Shown piece by piece: positions 47,136-56,681 of a DNA stretch of 64,000 nucleotides; position 1 is the first letter of the stretch; every line of letters begins with the position of its first letter. The translations under genes were made by a program, and so were the position numbers. The stretch is from Shewanella japonica. Lineage in GTDB: Bacteria > Pseudomonadota > Gammaproteobacteria > Enterobacterales > Shewanellaceae. Where the stretch lies: assembly GCF_002075795.1 (NCBI RefSeq), contig NZ_CP020472.1, positions 1,843,001-1,907,000 on the forward strand, given 5' to 3'. A model generated the notes under the pieces. The model was not told where the DNA came from. It worked only from the letters and a program-made list of their open reading frames with translations, and ran no database searches.

Positions 47136-48026
47136 TTAGTTTCTTATCGGCGCTAGTGCCGAGCGTAGTCCGTCACCCACTAAGTTGATGGATAAAACGG
47201 TAAACAAAATGGCAAGGCCTGGAATGGTGATTGTCCAAGGTGCAATGAGCAAACTGCTTAACCCTTGAAATATCATTGAGCCCCATTCAGAGCTTGGGGC
47301 TTGTGCACCAAGGTTTAAAAAGCCTAAGGCAGCAATATCAAGAATCGCCACCGAGATCGCAATGGTGGTTTGTATGATTACCACTTCCCATACATTGGGC
47401 ATAATGACATACCAGAAAATTTGCAGTGAACTTGCACCATCCAATCTTGCAGCAGTGACGTACTCTTTTTGCAGTTCTTCATGAACCGCTTGGTGAATAG
47501 CTCTTACAAACTGTGGTGTTAATGCGATGCCAACAGCCCAAAAAACATTGCTTAACCCTGGGCCTGTAACTGCCACCACCAAGATAGCAAGTAGGAGTGA
47601 TGGGATGGACAGTAGTGCATCAAATAGATGGCCAAGGATACTGGATTTTAATCCACGCATCATGCCTGACAAAGAGCCAATAATAAAACCCACGACTAAT
47701 GCGCAGACGACAACGATAAGCGACATACCAAAAGTCAGTCGAACGCCATGTAAAATTCGGCTGAATAAGTCTCTGCCTAAGTCGTCAGTGCCGAGAAAAT
47801 GGGAAACATGGCCTGTTGGATCCCAAGACGGGGGTAGTAATATCGCATTTGGGTTTTGCATCTCAGGTTGAAAAGGAGCCAGCAAAGGGCCAAGGACGAC
47901 GAGTATCAATAAGAAAATAACAGCCCACAAACCTGCAACAGCAAAGGGGTTACTAGCGAATGAACGCCATAACTCCCTTAAGGGGGAAGTGATCTGTTCC
48001 TCTTTATAGAGGTGATTAATTGGCAT
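47136..48026 (-). CDS. sapC: peptide ABC transporter permease SapC
   Basis: SapC is an inner-membrane permease of the Opp/Dpp type, here 296 residues. The ATG at 48026 (MPINHLYKEE) follows AGGAAAG and overlaps the end of sapB by 11 bases; a longer frame to 48068 is unlikely. About six membrane helices are visible, and the permease EAA loop is DGASSLQIFWYVIMPN. Its N-terminal cytoplasmic part and GTDDLGRDLFSR are typical for SapC/DppC. Confidence 0.93.
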   Translation of the reverse strand: MPINHLYKEEQITSPLRELWRSFASNPFAVAGLWAVIFLLILVVLGPLLAPFQPEMQNPNAILLPPSWDPTGHVSHFLGTDDLGRDLFSRILHGVRLTFGMSLIVVVCALVVGFIIGSLSGMMRGLKSSILGHLFDALLSIPSLLLAILVVAVTGPGLSNVFWAVGIALTPQFVRAIHQAVHEELQKEYVTAARLDGASSLQIFWYVIMPNVWEVVIIQTTIAISVAILDIAALGFLNLGAQAPSSEWGSMIFQGLSSLLIAPWTITIPGLAILFTVLSINLVGDGLRSALAPIRN

Positions 48027-49044
48027 ACATTTCTTTCCTATTAATTGGGTTAATAGAGGTATGCACAAGTTCGATCATAATACTTAAAAAGATAATCAAT
48101 AACGAAACAGATAAAATCCCAGCTTGTATCACTGTGTAATCACGCTGGTAAATACCATTGATAAGCCAAGAACCTACACCAGGCCATGAGAATATAACTT
48201 CAACAACGATACCATAGCTGGCAAATGAACCGAGCATTAACCCAAAGGCTTTCAGAACAGGAATAAGCGCATTGGGAAGGGCGTGCTTAATTAAAATACG
48301 GTAAGTATTTAACCCACGAGCCTCAGCTGCGCGGATATACGTTTGAGTCATAACAGTCATCATTGCTTGGCGAGTAATGCGAATGACGACAGTAAAAGGT
48401 AGGACTGCTAACGTCACTGCAGGTAATATGATATGTAAAAGTGCATCTTTAAAAGCAGACATACGATAGCTTTCTTCTGACAATAAAATATCAATCAACA
48501 TGATCCGAGTAACGGGTTCTATTTCATATAATAAATTTATCTGCCCAGAAATGGGTAACCACTCAAGCTGCACCCCAAACCATAGAGATAATGTCAATCC
48601 TAACCAGAACACAGGAATTGAATAGCCTGTTAGTGTTACGGCTAAAATACTACGTTGAATCGACTTACTTTTACTTAAAGATGCCAATACCCCTAAAGGG
48701 ACGCCAAAGCAGATAGCAATGACTCCAGCAAACATAGACAGCTCAAACGAGGCGGGCAAAACGGCACTCAATTCGTCTGCGACACTTTGTTGAGAGTTGA
48801 TAGATATACCGAAATTGCCACTTAAGCGCTGACTTAGGTAAGCAATAAATTGACTCAGTTGGTTACCATCGAGATTATAATCTTCAGTGGCCTGAATTTG
48901 TTGCTCGGCAGTCGGGGTTTGAATACCTGTTAATGCATAACTTTTGTCTACAGGGAACATACCTGTGGCAAAAAATAGCACTGCCATCATGACTAATGAA
49001 GTGGCAAAAAATAGATTAATTCGTCGGAGTAGGTAGCGCCACAT
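48016..49044 (-). CDS. sapB: peptide ABC transporter permease SapB
   Basis: SapB is the partner permease, here 342 residues with about six helices. It starts MWRYLLRRINLFFATSLVMM, as in the DppB/SapB family. The EAA loop reads AEARGLNTYRILIKHALPNA. Its start shares a base with the sapA stop (49044) and its end overlaps sapC, so translation is coupled. Confidence 0.94.
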   Translation of the reverse strand: MWRYLLRRINLFFATSLVMMAVLFFATGMFPVDKSYALTGIQTPTAEQQIQATEDYNLDGNQLSQFIAYLSQRLSGNFGISINSQQSVADELSAVLPASFELSMFAGVIAICFGVPLGVLASLSKSKSIQRSILAVTLTGYSIPVFWLGLTLSLWFGVQLEWLPISGQINLLYEIEPVTRIMLIDILLSEESYRMSAFKDALLHIILPAVTLAVLPFTVVIRITRQAMMTVMTQTYIRAAEARGLNTYRILIKHALPNALIPVLKAFGLMLGSFASYGIVVEVIFSWPGVGSWLINGIYQRDYTVIQAGILSVSLLIIFLSIMIELVHTSINPINRKEMYAN

Positions 49045-50672
49045 TAGCGAGTTTTCTCCTCATTAATTAATTGCACATTGGAGAAAGACATTCCGCCGTA
49101 TGGGTTGACATTTTTAACCGCAACGTCGGTATTCTTAAGCAGTAGCTTCTGTGCATGAGCAAGATTTACCATAGGAACATTCTTGGTGATTAACGTCTCA
49201 GCTTGTCTATAAAGCCGCTTACGCTCTGACATTACACGTGTTTCTTTTGCTTTGGCTAATATATTATCTAGTTCTGCAGAACACCAGCGAGAACGGTTAT
49301 TGTTCGATTCTAATGCGCTGCAACTTAATAGAGGAGTAAAAAAGTTATCTGGATCAGTATTATCGGCATTCCAGCCAATCAGTACGGAATCATAATCACT
49401 GGAAATTAACTTCTGAGTAAATACACTCCAGTCATAGCTGACAATATTGACTTTAACACCGATATTGGCAAGGTCTGCTTGAATCAACTCGGCTGTTTTT
49501 AGTGCATTAGGATTGTAAATCCGCACCACTGGCATCGCCCAAATATCAAATGTTAAGTCCGTTACTCCTGCTTCATCCAATAAATATTTGGCTTTTTCTG
49601 GGTCAAAATCATTAGCATCTTCAATTTCTGAATAAGCCCAGGATGCTGGTGGTAAAATACCTGTCGCGGCAACAGCTGTGTCATGGTACACCACATTAAG
49701 GATATTCTGTTTATCTACAGCATGGGCTAAAGCCTGGCGAACTCTGACATCATCTAAAGGAGGCTTTTGGGTGTTAAATGCCCAAAATGCAACATTAAAC
49801 CCCGGTTTTGTACTGACCTCTAGGTGCTTATGTTTGCTTATGACTTTAAGTTCATTGGCTTTAGGCAGGGCTGAGACTTGGCAGTCTTGAGTAATAATTT
49901 TGGCTAATCTTGCTTCGCTTTTAGGAGTAATATCAAATACAAGTAAATCTATTTCTGCATTTTTTCCCCAGTAATACTGATTGCGTTTAAAGCGAATGTA
50001 ATCGTTTTTGACGTATTCAGCTAAATAAAACGGCCCAGTGCCAATGGCAAAATAATCTAGATTTTCAGGGGTGCCAGCCTCGAGTTGTTGCTCAGCATAT
50101 TCAGCAGATAAAATTACGGCAAAGTCCGTGGCAAGATTAGATAAAAAAGAGGCATCTTTATAGGCAAGGTGAAAGATGACTTCATGGTCATTCACTTTTT
50201 CAATGTCAGTCACTAAGGTGGAAAAGTCGATACTTTGGAAAAAAGGATAACCGGTACGACTGACGAGATGGTAGGGATGTTCAATATTGATGATTCGCTC
50301 AAAAGAGAAAATGACATCATCCGCATTCATGTTGCGAGACGGGTTAAACAGTTCATTATATTGAAACTGTACGTTTTCACGTAAAGTGAAGTGATAACGT
50401 AAACCATCTTCGGATACGCGCCAGTCAGTGGCAAGAGATGGGATGTAATCAGAAGAGTCATTGTTGTATTCAATTAGGCGGTTATATAGCTGATGTGAAC
50501 TTGCATCAATCGTCGTGCCTGATGTAATTAGTTGCGGGTTAAATGTTTCTGGATTTCCTTCTGAGCAATAAACTATCCCTGACGGAACATTAAGCTCACC
50601 ACAAGCTGTGACTAAAAAAGATAGTACACAGAGAAATGCTAATGGATTCCAGCGTTCTGTATTTACACGCAT
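49044..50672 (-). CDS. sapA: peptide-binding lipoprotein SapA
   Basis: SapA is the periplasmic solute-binding protein (SBP family 5), here 542 residues. The N-terminal lipobox LVTAC predicts lipid anchoring. Conserved features are YCSEGNPETFNPQL, the segment LATDWRVSEDGLRYHFTLR and DDVRVRQALAHAVDKQNIL. In enterobacteria it binds antimicrobial peptides and possibly heme. It begins the sapABCDF operon and follows pspF by 71 bases on the same strand, as in E. coli. Confidence 0.95.
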   Translation of the reverse strand: MRVNTERWNPLAFLCVLSFLVTACGELNVPSGIVYCSEGNPETFNPQLITSGTTIDASSHQLYNRLIEYNNDSSDYIPSLATDWRVSEDGLRYHFTLRENVQFQYNELFNPSRNMNADDVIFSFERIINIEHPYHLVSRTGYPFFQSIDFSTLVTDIEKVNDHEVIFHLAYKDASFLSNLATDFAVILSAEYAEQQLEAGTPENLDYFAIGTGPFYLAEYVKNDYIRFKRNQYYWGKNAEIDLLVFDITPKSEARLAKIITQDCQVSALPKANELKVISKHKHLEVSTKPGFNVAFWAFNTQKPPLDDVRVRQALAHAVDKQNILNVVYHDTAVAATGILPPASWAYSEIEDANDFDPEKAKYLLDEAGVTDLTFDIWAMPVVRIYNPNALKTAELIQADLANIGVKVNIVSYDWSVFTQKLISSDYDSVLIGWNADNTDPDNFFTPLLSCSALESNNNRSRWCSAELDNILAKAKETRVMSERKRLYRQAETLITKNVPMVNLAHAQKLLLKNTDVAVKNVNPYGGMSFSNVQLINEEKTR

Positions 50673-50743
50673 TTTTTCATCATTTTATTTAGACTATAAG
50701 TGTCTATTTTAGCAGTGTTAATAACTTGGGAGCAAATATCATA

Positions 50744-51844
50744 TTAAGCCTTCTCCAACAGATTATATTTTTTTAATATCCCACGTAGTTGATGATAGCT
50801 TAAGCCTAGTAACTCAGCAGTTTTCTTTTGATTAAATTGGCTTTCAGAAAGAGCACTTTTTAATAATTCAACTTCGTAGTTTTCTGTGTGTTCCTTAAAG
50901 TTAATCGGGAAGGTTACTTTATTGTTTGCAGCATTATTGTTTGAAGTACTAGGCTCCACATTAGTATCTTGTTCAGATGATGTTGGTGCATCATCAATCA
51001 TATTTGGCTTAGCGACAGGTTCTAGCTGACGTTCTCGTGTTCTAACACGTTTTGTCGGGCGGTAAGGGGAAGCAAATGGATCTAAAATAATGTGGTCAAT
51101 TTCATCCCCTTCTGAGCCACGACGATAAACGCTTCGCTCGACCACGTTTTTAAGCTCGCGAATATTACCTGGCCATCGGTGACTCATTAGTTGTTCAATA
51201 GCCACAGGACTAAAACCACCAAAAAAGTCTAAATCTAGTTGTCTTGCCATACTGACAGCAAAATATTCCGCTAACGGCATAATATCTTCTGTACGACAGC
51301 GAAGCGGAGGTAAGGTAATGACGTCAAACGCCAGTCTATCGAGTAAATCTGCGCGAAACTCACCATTTTCCGCCAAGGTTGGTAAATCTTCATTTGCAGC
51401 ACAAATTAAACGAACATTGGTTTGTACCGTTTTACTGCCACCAACACGTTCAAATTCACCATACTCAATTACACGTAATAGTTTTTCTTGAATAAGACCA
51501 GAGGTATTAGCAAGCTCATCTAAAAATAACGTACCATCATCCGCACGTTCAAATCGGCCTTCATGTTTACCCTTAGCCCCAGTAAAAGCACCAGATTCAT
51601 GGCCAAACAACTCACTTTCTAATAAAGATTCACTTAAAGAAGAACAGTTTAGTTTAATGAACTCTTGATCCCAGCGCGCAGATAGGTAATGTAATCGCTC
51701 GGCAATTAACTCTTTACCTGTACCACGTTCACCGATGATTAATACGGGTTTAGAAAGTGGGGCAACTTTAGACACGTGTTCTAAAACTTCTAACAAAGCA
51801 TTAGATTGTCCGATAAGATTGTCTTGCTCAAATTGTCTAGTCAC
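50744..51844 (-). CDS. pspF: psp operon sigma-54 activator PspF
   Basis: PspF is an enhancer-binding AAA+ activator for sigma-54 that lacks a regulatory N-terminal domain and is held inactive by PspA. The 366-residue protein begins with the AAA+ domain: Walker A GERGTGKE (about 38-45), the sigma-54 loop GAFTGA and Walker B LFLDELA. The C-terminal Fis-type helix-turn-helix is SQFNQKKTAELLGLSYHQL. A low-complexity linker (about 265-315) makes it longer than E. coli PspF (325 residues). It is divergent from pspA, its target. Confidence 0.97.
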   Translation of the reverse strand: MTRQFEQDNLIGQSNALLEVLEHVSKVAPLSKPVLIIGERGTGKELIAERLHYLSARWDQEFIKLNCSSLSESLLESELFGHESGAFTGAKGKHEGRFERADDGTLFLDELANTSGLIQEKLLRVIEYGEFERVGGSKTVQTNVRLICAANEDLPTLAENGEFRADLLDRLAFDVITLPPLRCRTEDIMPLAEYFAVSMARQLDLDFFGGFSPVAIEQLMSHRWPGNIRELKNVVERSVYRRGSEGDEIDHIILDPFASPYRPTKRVRTRERQLEPVAKPNMIDDAPTSSEQDTNVEPSTSNNNAANNKVTFPINFKEHTENYEVELLKSALSESQFNQKKTAELLGLSYHQLRGILKKYNLLEKA

Positions 51845-51964
51845 TGTAATTTTTAGTCTAATACGCTAACAAGTGGTGAAAATCATAATAGTTGGCTAAC
51901 GCACTAAAATAAAGAAAAAGTTAATTTTTTGGTTATATCATTGAAATATAATGTTTTTGTGAAG

Positions 51965-51981
51965 TTGGCACAGGTTGTGAA
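51965..51981 (+). promoter_or_regulatory. sigma-54-like promoter of pspABC
   Basis: TTGGCACAGGTTGTGAA has a good -24 element (TGGCAC), but the -12 side reads GTGA instead of TTGC. The -24 GG lies ten bases before GA. Its location 42 bases before pspA and the divergent pspF gene support it. Confidence 0.65.
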
Positions 51982-52022
51982 TAATAAACTTCGACACTAA
52001 CAAAATATTTGAGGGAAACATT

Positions 52023-52718
52023 ATGGGAATCTTCTCACGCTTTGCAGATATCATTAATTCAAACATCAGCGCTTTATTAGATAAAGCAGAAGATCCAGAA
52101 AAAATGGTACGACTGATTATTCAGGAAATGGAAGACACGCTGGTAGAGGTTCGTTCAACGTCTGCAAAAGTATTAGCAGAAAAGAAAGAATTACTCCGCC
52201 GTATTAGCCGAGTACAAGAACAAGTTATCGACTGGCAAGCAAAAGCAGAACTTGCTTTATCTAAAGATAGAGAAGACCTTGCGAAAGCGGCACTGGTTGA
52301 GAAACAAAAAACAGTGACCATGCTAGAAACACTTGAAATGGAGCTTCAAGTAGTTGAAGAGCATATTGCCCGTCTTAAGCAAGAAGTTGAACAACTTCAA
52401 GAGAAGCTTAATGATGCAAGAGCACGTCAAAAAACGATTATTATGCGCAAGCAAACTGCCTCTTCACGCCTAGAAGTGAAAAAGCAGCTTGATTCGAGCA
52501 AAATTGACGATGCGATGGCGAAGTTTGAAAACTACGAGCGCCGTGTAGAAGGCTTAGAGTCACAAGTAGAAGCTTATGACCTAGGTAAAAAAGGTAATCT
52601 GGCTGATGAATTCGCAGCATTAGAAGCTGAAGACTCTGTTAATGAAGAGCTTGAAGCGTTAAAAGCGAAAGTTAAAGCAAAGTCAGCGCCTAAATCAAAA
52701 ACTAAATCAGACAAGTAA
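52023..52718 (+). CDS. pspA: phage shock protein A
   Basis: PspA is the membrane-stress effector and PspF inhibitor, a long coiled-coil protein of the IM30/ESCRT-III family. The 231-residue protein starts MGIFSRFADIINSNISALLDKAEDPEKM with an amphipathic helix, then has continuous heptad-like coiled coil to about 190. GAGGGA precedes the ATG. It is the first gene of pspABC, expected to be induced by loss of inner-membrane integrity. Confidence 0.98.
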   Translation: MGIFSRFADIINSNISALLDKAEDPEKMVRLIIQEMEDTLVEVRSTSAKVLAEKKELLRRISRVQEQVIDWQAKAELALSKDREDLAKAALVEKQKTVTMLETLEMELQVVEEHIARLKQEVEQLQEKLNDARARQKTIIMRKQTASSRLEVKKQLDSSKIDDAMAKFENYERRVEGLESQVEAYDLGKKGNLADEFAALEAEDSVNEELEALKAKVKAKSAPKSKTKSDK

Positions 52719-52738
52719 ACTTTTTTCAGAGGTGAGTT

Positions 52739-52978
52739 ATGGATATGGATCTTCTTATTGCCCCAATTATCATTTTTTTAGTAATTGTGGCACCTATCTG
52801 GTTGGTTCTTCATTATCGCAGTAAGCGACAAGTGAGCCAGGGGCTCACTGAGGCGGAGTTTACTCAACTAAATGATTTAATTGCTCAAGCAGATAAAATG
52901 GGCCAGCGAATCGAAACATTGGAAGCTATTTTAGATACAGAAGCACCAGAATGGAGGGGAAAAGATGAGCAAAGCTAA
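52739..52978 (+). CDS. pspB: phage shock protein B
   Basis: PspB is a small inner-membrane protein (79 residues) that senses stress with PspC and releases PspF from PspA. It has one N-terminal membrane helix (about 5-25, LIAPIIIFLVIVAPIWLVLHY) and a cytoplasmic coiled coil. The gene overlaps pspC by 14 bases. Confidence 0.96.
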   Translation: MDMDLLIAPIIIFLVIVAPIWLVLHYRSKRQVSQGLTEAEFTQLNDLIAQADKMGQRIETLEAILDTEAPEWRGKDEQS

Positions 52979-53360
52979 CGGTCGTACTTTATACCGTATT
53001 CCCAAAACTGGTAAGGTTTCAGGTGTATGTGCAGGGATTGCCGATTACTTTAACTTTGAAACCTGGTTAGTGCGTGTGTTGGCCATCTCAATATTCTTAT
53101 TGGGTGGCGGAGGTCCGGTAATCGTCATATACATAGCACTATGGATGATTTTGGACATTAAACCAGAAGATACAACACATGCGAAAAACCACAAGGATAT
53201 TGGAGTGAAAAAGAAGGTTTGGCAGGCTGGAGAACCCGCTAAACGAGCTTTACATGAAGTGAATAGTCAGTTTTATGCTTTAGAAATAAGACTGCAACGA
53301 CTAGAACGCCATGTGACTTCTGATAATTTTGATTTGAAAAGAGAAATCAATAACTTGTAG
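52965..53360 (+). CDS. pspC: phage shock protein C
   Basis: PspC is a 131-residue inner-membrane sensor. The PspC domain is at about 5-65 (LYRIPKTGKVSGVCAGIADY, then WLVRVLAISIF and a hydrophobic helix with a GGGGP turn). A C-terminal cytoplasmic helix has a leucine-zipper-like pattern (LEIRLQRLERHV). GAGGGG precedes the ATG. It ends the psp operon. Confidence 0.96.
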   Translation: MSKANGRTLYRIPKTGKVSGVCAGIADYFNFETWLVRVLAISIFLLGGGGPVIVIYIALWMILDIKPEDTTHAKNHKDIGVKKKVWQAGEPAKRALHEVNSQFYALEIRLQRLERHVTSDNFDLKREINNL

Positions 53361-53460
53361 TTTGCTGTATCAATGTTGTTTTAGTTTAATCTAGTCGTGA
53401 GGCGTGTTTTAAAATATTGGTAATTAAGTTCATCATTATTGGCCTCGACTAATCATTCCA

Positions 53461-53488
53461 ATGGGCGGTTTACCGCCCTTGAGTTTTT
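53461..53488 (+). terminator. terminator after pspC
   Basis: GGGCGG and CCGCCC pair around TTTA, followed by TTGAGTTTTT, an interrupted T-run. Confidence 0.75.
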
Positions 53489-53571
53489 CTGCTTTTACCT
53501 TAATGTTATATTAATTCTTAACCACTTCTTGCAGCTGATGAATGCTATTTCATTGAATTTTGAGAGACAAT

Positions 53572-55014
53572 ATGAGCTTTATTGATCGTTCTATCAGTAA
53601 AATTTCTAAAAAGACCCAGCAAATTGTTCACCGAAGCACAGATAGGCATGTTCGTCTCGCTGTTACGGGATTATCTGGTGCAGGTAAAACAGCGTTTATT
53701 ACTGGCTTAGTCAATCAAATGTTGCATGCGGGCAGTAATGTTAAAAATAACCCATTACCTTTATGGCAAGTGTCTCGAGAAAATAGGTTGATTGGTATTA
53801 AGCGAGCAATGCAGCCTGATCTTGCGATTGCTAGTTTTGATTATCAAGGAGCGATAAATGCGCTCACGCAATCACCAGCCCAGTGGCCTGCATCAACCAG
53901 AAATATCTCCGAGCTTAGGTTAGCGATTAAATATCGCCCAAGAAAAGGGTTACTTGCTAAGTTAACCGAAACCGCCACCTTATACGTGGATATTGTTGAT
54001 TATCCTGGAGAGTGGCTGCTCGATTTACCTATGCTTAAGCAATCGTATTCGCAATGGGTAGAATCACAAATTCAAGTAAAGAGTCGTTTGCAACATTCTG
54101 AACATTTTGTAGATTTTGAAGTTGCGCTCAATGCTCTAGCGCTCACCGAGACAGCTGATGAGCATAAATTAAAGCAAATTTCTGATTTATATCAAAAACT
54201 ATTACTTGATTTGGTTCATCAACATGGTTTTTATCTTGCGCAGCCTGGCCGTATGTTACTGCCAGGTGAGTTTGCTGACACTCCGCTGCTGGCATTTTTC
54301 CCATTGATTAATTTAAGCTCGGATCAATTAGCGACACTTGAATCTGCTCCGGAAAACAGCTATTTCCAAGTGTTAAAAAACCGATATCAAGAATATGTAT
54401 CCGTTGTTGTAAAGCCATTTTATCGTGATTATTTTGCCAGCTTCGATCGTCAATTAGTGTTGGTGGATTGTTTTAATGGCTTAAACAGTGGTAAAGCTCA
54501 ATTTAAAGATATGGGCAATGCGCTAAATAGTATTGTTGAAAGCTTTCATTTTGGTCAATCAAGCCTGCTGAAGCGGTTGTTTTCCCCTAAAATTGATAAG
54601 TTATTATTTGCTGCGAGTAAAGTGGATAGAGTGACACGTGATCAACAAGGTCATGTGCTTAACTTATTGGGTGACTTATTAAAACACAGCCAACATTTTG
54701 CCAATTATGAGGGCCGCGAAGTCGAAACTATGGCGATTAGTGCAATTAAAGCCACACAACATGGCATGGTCACAACAGCAAGTGGCGAGCAAGAAGTGGT
54801 TAGGGGATTGGATCAAGGCAATAAGCTGCTAACAATATTCCCAGGTGAAGTGCCGCAAACCCTACCAGATGATAATTTTTGGCACCAGCAAGGGTTTAAC
54901 TTTGTGTCATTTAATCCACCTAAAATTACTCAGTCATCAATCTCAGACCCGCGTTTTGAGCATATTCGTTTAGATCACTTGCTGCAGTTTTTACTTGGGG
55001 ACAAATTACAATAA
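53572..55014 (+). CDS. ycjX: YcjX-family P-loop NTPase (DUF463)
   Basis: YcjX is a GTPase/ATPase-like protein of unknown role that is linked to the psp regulon in enterobacteria. The start at 53572 (MSFIDRSISKI) follows GAGAGA; an in-frame TTG at 53560 is less likely. The 480-residue protein has Walker A GLSGAGKTAF (about 33-42), a DYPGEWLLDLPML block with the Walker B-like Asp, and FDRQLVLVDCFNGLN later. Its stop overlaps the start of ycjF by one base (TAATG), so it forms a pair with it. Confidence 0.93.
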   Translation: MSFIDRSISKISKKTQQIVHRSTDRHVRLAVTGLSGAGKTAFITGLVNQMLHAGSNVKNNPLPLWQVSRENRLIGIKRAMQPDLAIASFDYQGAINALTQSPAQWPASTRNISELRLAIKYRPRKGLLAKLTETATLYVDIVDYPGEWLLDLPMLKQSYSQWVESQIQVKSRLQHSEHFVDFEVALNALALTETADEHKLKQISDLYQKLLLDLVHQHGFYLAQPGRMLLPGEFADTPLLAFFPLINLSSDQLATLESAPENSYFQVLKNRYQEYVSVVVKPFYRDYFASFDRQLVLVDCFNGLNSGKAQFKDMGNALNSIVESFHFGQSSLLKRLFSPKIDKLLFAASKVDRVTRDQQGHVLNLLGDLLKHSQHFANYEGREVETMAISAIKATQHGMVTTASGEQEVVRGLDQGNKLLTIFPGEVPQTLPDDNFWHQQGFNFVSFNPPKITQSSISDPRFEHIRLDHLLQFLLGDKLQ

Positions 55015-56083
55015 TGAACCAGTCAAACGAGACGCAATCGAACACACCATTAAAAAAACAGCAGGTTTTTAGTACTGATTCTGTTGAAGGGCAAACTGAT
55101 GTTAAGCCAAGTCAATCCTTTGAAGAAGTTGAGTTTATTTGTGAAAGTGCACTGACGGAATTGGCAGAAGATATTGATATCCTTGAGGCTAAGTCATCAC
55201 CCAAGCGCTGGTCGTTACTTGCAAAGCTTTCTTTAGTCGGCATGTTAGCTATGGTGATTGTTCAAACAATTTTAGGCTTGAATAATGCGCTTACACAAAG
55301 CCCATGGCTATTTGGGTTTTATATGTCTGTTACGGGCGTTATTTGCGCGTGGGCTCTGAGCATTACGCTGTCGGAATGGCGAAAACTGACAGCACTGCGA
55401 GGGGTTGCAGATGCTCAAGAAGTCGGTGAACGCCTAGGTCAAAGTATGCAAAGAGGTGAAGCTAAGGGGTTCATCGACCCCTTGATTCAGCAATACCCTG
55501 ACTCTAAAGGTAAGCAACAATACCTTGCGATAAATTCTCAGGAACATAATGACGCTGAAATGGTCATGCTGTTTGATGACTTAGTGGTGATTGAGCGTGA
55601 TGAGCAAGCAAAACAAGTTGTGAGCCGCTTTGCTGCTGAATCTGCACTGTTGCTAGCTGCAAGCCCACTTGCCGTTTTGGATATGGCAATTATATTGTGG
55701 CGTAATCAACGAATGATTAATGCAATCGCAGATATTTACGGTATCGAACTTGGCTACTGGAGCAGAATAAAACTTATCAGAAGTATCATCGTCAATATTG
55801 TGTATGCGGGTACAACAGAAGTCGTAACGGATTTAGGTACACAGCTACTATCCGTTGAAATGACCGGAAAACTCTCAGCAAGACTTGCACAAGGTTTAGG
55901 GGGGGCTTGCTAACCGCTAGATTAGGCTATCAGGCGATGAATCTATGTCGTCCTCTTAAATTTAAAGAGTCTAACCGACCTAAGCTTGGGCAGATACATC
56001 AGCAGCTTCTGGGTGAATTGAAGCGTTTTTCGACTTCGGTTCTCAGCTCTTCGAAAGACAAAGTCGAATCAGAGCCACGTTAA
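55014..56083 (+). pseudogene. ycjF: YcjF/TIGR01620 inner-membrane protein, frameshifted at a G7 tract
   Basis: YcjF (TIGR01620) is a membrane protein always paired with YcjX. As read, translation stops at 55913 after 299 residues, with the end GLGGAC. The normal C-terminus lies in the next frame to 56083: LLTARLGYQAMNLCRP, then RPKLGQIHQQLLGELK and a polar tail. The break is at a run of seven G (55899-55905); eight G would give one continuous frame of about 356 residues, near E. coli's 353. Two membrane helices (near 70-90 and 100-120) and the conserved RFAAESALLLAASPLAVLDM are intact. It may be a sequencing error, a mutation or a switchable tract. Confidence 0.85.
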
Positions 56084-56240
56084 CGGTACAAAAATAGGAT
56101 TAAGTTGGGTGAAATTTGACCTGTTGTGATTTTTGACTACAGTTTTATGACAGTTATTTAGTTGTTACTTAAGTAGCTGCAGTGTCGATCAAGGAATTAA
56201 GGAAGCAGATCGACTTAATATAGGACTAAAGGAGTTCAAC

Positions 56241-56579
56241 ATGAAACACTCATTTTTAGTGGGCGTTGTATGCGCCTGCGCACTTTCTGTGATGTACCAA
56301 TCCCCCTTACATGCAAAGCAAGTGGATAGCACTGCTAAACAGGTTGCCGCTCAACATGACACTGTTAAGCAGACTAGCTCAAAAATGGCTAAGGTTAATA
56401 TTAATAAAGCCAGCGCGGCTGAATTACAGCAGTTGAAAGGGATTGGCGAATCTAAGGCAAAGGCCATTGTCGATTACCGTGCTAAAAATGGTAAGTTCAG
56501 TAATCTTAATCAATTGACTCAAGTAGCGGGTATTGGTGACAAGCTGGTGGAACAAAATGCGAAACAAATCAGTTTTTAA
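56241..56579 (+). CDS. ComEA-like helix-hairpin-helix DNA-binding protein
   Basis: This is a secreted protein of 112 residues with a signal peptide (about 1-25, ending near PLHAKQ) and a C-terminal tandem helix-hairpin-helix domain (VNINKASAAELQQLKGIGE, SKAKAIVDYRAKNGKF, TQVAGIGDKLVEQNAKQI). The layout is that of periplasmic ComEA, which binds incoming DNA in natural transformation; in Shewanella and Vibrio such proteins are often annotated as competence proteins. AAAGGAG precedes the ATG. A low-complexity Lys/Gln/Thr linker separates the parts. Confidence 0.92.
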   Translation: MKHSFLVGVVCACALSVMYQSPLHAKQVDSTAKQVAAQHDTVKQTSSKMAKVNINKASAAELQQLKGIGESKAKAIVDYRAKNGKFSNLNQLTQVAGIGDKLVEQNAKQISF

Positions 56580-56603
56580 CTCGCTTTAAAAAAGCACAAA
56601 AGT

Positions 56604-56630
56604 AAAAGGGAGCGTTTGCTCCCTTTTTTA
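56604..56630. terminator. bidirectional terminator between ComEA-like gene and yciK
   Basis: AAAAGGGAGC and GCTCCCTTTT pair around GTTT and are followed by TT. A-run on the other side also serves the convergent yciK. Confidence 0.93.
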
Positions 56631-56681
56631 ACGCTAATTTATAACCAATTTAATTTGTTTGTTGTCGCTGAAAGGACTGAC

